Of a DNA stretch of 35,301 bases, positions 34,889 through 35,301 are shown in pieces (position 1 is the stretch's first letter; each line of letters starts with the position of its first letter). The notes beneath the pieces were generated by a model, which saw only the letters and a list, made by a program, of their open reading frames with translations, had not been told where the DNA came from and made no database searches. The DNA lies in the NCBI GenBank assembly GCA_021158005.1, contig JAGGVN010000095.1:1-35301 (forward strand), read 5' to 3'. This DNA is from Candidatus Aerophobota bacterium. Lineage in GTDB: Bacteria > Aerophobota > Aerophobia > Aerophobales > JAGGVN01. A program made the translations under genes and the position numbers.

Positions 34889-35301
34889 GGTTAGAGAGAG
34901 AAATAGGAGGAAAAATTTTAGTTTTGGAAGAAGGGAAACTTGCGCGAAAGAGCGATGGAGCAGTGCTTGTGCAGTATGGAGAGACAGTGGTCCTGGTGAC
35001 CGCTGTAGTCTCTTCTTTCACCCGGGAAGAGATTGATTTTGTCCCTCTGGTTGTGGATTACAGGGAAAAAGCTTATGCAGCGGGAAAAATTCCTGGAGGA
35101 TTTTTTAAAAGAGAGGGAAAGCCTTCTGATGAAGAAATATTGGCCAGTAGATTAATAGATAGGTCTATTCGTCCTCTCTTCCCCAAAAATTTTAGAAATG
35201 AAGTTCAAATAATAGCTACTGTTTTGTCTGCAAGTCATTCAAATCAACCAGTTATTCTATCTATTATCGGAGCTTCGTTGGTTTTATCGCTTGCAGGATT
35301 A
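34885..35301 (+). CDS. pnp: Polyribonucleotide nucleotidyltransferase (PNPase), 5' part only
   Basis: This 3'-to-5' phosphorolytic RNA-degrading enzyme is cut by the window end: 139 codons are visible, out of about 700 usual. The visible part is the first RNase PH-like domain, with [57 protein letters not shown] and the basic [16 protein letters not shown]. The [12 protein letters not shown] and [10 protein letters not shown] motifs mark PNPase, not RNase PH. The ATG overlaps the rpsO stop (ATGA), so translation is coupled; AAGGA lies 11 bases upstream. No internal break is seen. Confidence 0.95.
   Translation, partial: MRLEREIGGKILVLEEGKLARKSDGAVLVQYGETVVLVTAVVSSFTREEIDFVPLVVDYREKAYAAGKIPGGFFKREGKPSDEEILASRLIDRSIRPLFPKNFRNEVQIIATVLSASHSNQPVILSIIGASLVLSLAGL

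Overview
This is an AT-rich bacterial chromosome segment. It is densely coded with housekeeping genes and shows no phage, insertion sequence or CRISPR array. Several things point to a diderm bacterium: a Spy/CpxP-like periplasmic protein, a ctp gene next to a YibQ-like deacetylase, and a separate AccA subunit. None of the five complete tRNA genes encodes its 3' CCA. Coding style (AGA/AGG arginine, frequent GTG/TTG starts, tightly overlapping genes) and the content (DUF1614, DUF89, split transketolase, sugar-oxidation genes) fit an uncultured candidate-phylum bacterium. I cannot name the lineage from sequence alone.

Region by region. (1) 1-1312, + strand: the 3' end of a gene for a carbohydrate-binding-like beta-sandwich protein, a small two-helix membrane protein, and a secreted or anchored protein whose signal peptide lies in a different frame from its body, ended by a terminator. 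(2) 1313-3751, mostly - strand: a gene-poor stretch, a DUF1614 membrane protein, endonuclease IV (nfo, apparently leaderless), a terminator, and a Spy/CpxP-like protein. (3) 3920-9226, + strand: a promoter, then zapA-cvpA-dgt-dnaG-rpoD packed without gaps, then a broken tRNA half and tRNA-Met/Ile2, Val, Asp, Phe and Thr. (4) 9234-17530, + strand: SGNH hydrolase, leuS, comEA, a YqhQ/DUF1385 protein, a hotdog thioesterase, comEC (without the metallo-beta-lactamase domain) and an MFS transporter. This links the DNA-uptake genes. (5) 27238-17550, - strand: one promoter-led run of seven genes, transketolase N and C subunits, ctpA, YibQ-like deacetylase, accA, gyrB and gyrA. (6) 27184-29032: an apparently decayed stretch, a DUF89 gene, and a divergent promoter region with a potentially switch-like structured leader. 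(7) 29033-33427: a bPH-domain protein, a sugar isomerase/epimerase-like protein, a Gfo/Idh/MocA dehydrogenase, and two convergent paralogous zinc polyol dehydrogenases, probably a carbohydrate-oxidation module. (8) 33477-35301: an HtpX-like membrane protease with an EF-hand-like loop, diverging from rpsO-pnp, which runs off the window.

Most of the window is ordinary core genome. The points most worth a second look are the frame break behind the signal peptide at 621-625, promoters that sit on the start codons of nfo and zapA, the alternative hairpins at 28857-28981, the EF-hand loop in the HtpX-like protease, and Val at the GyrA quinolone position. I did not find a clear new multi-gene defence or mobile system.
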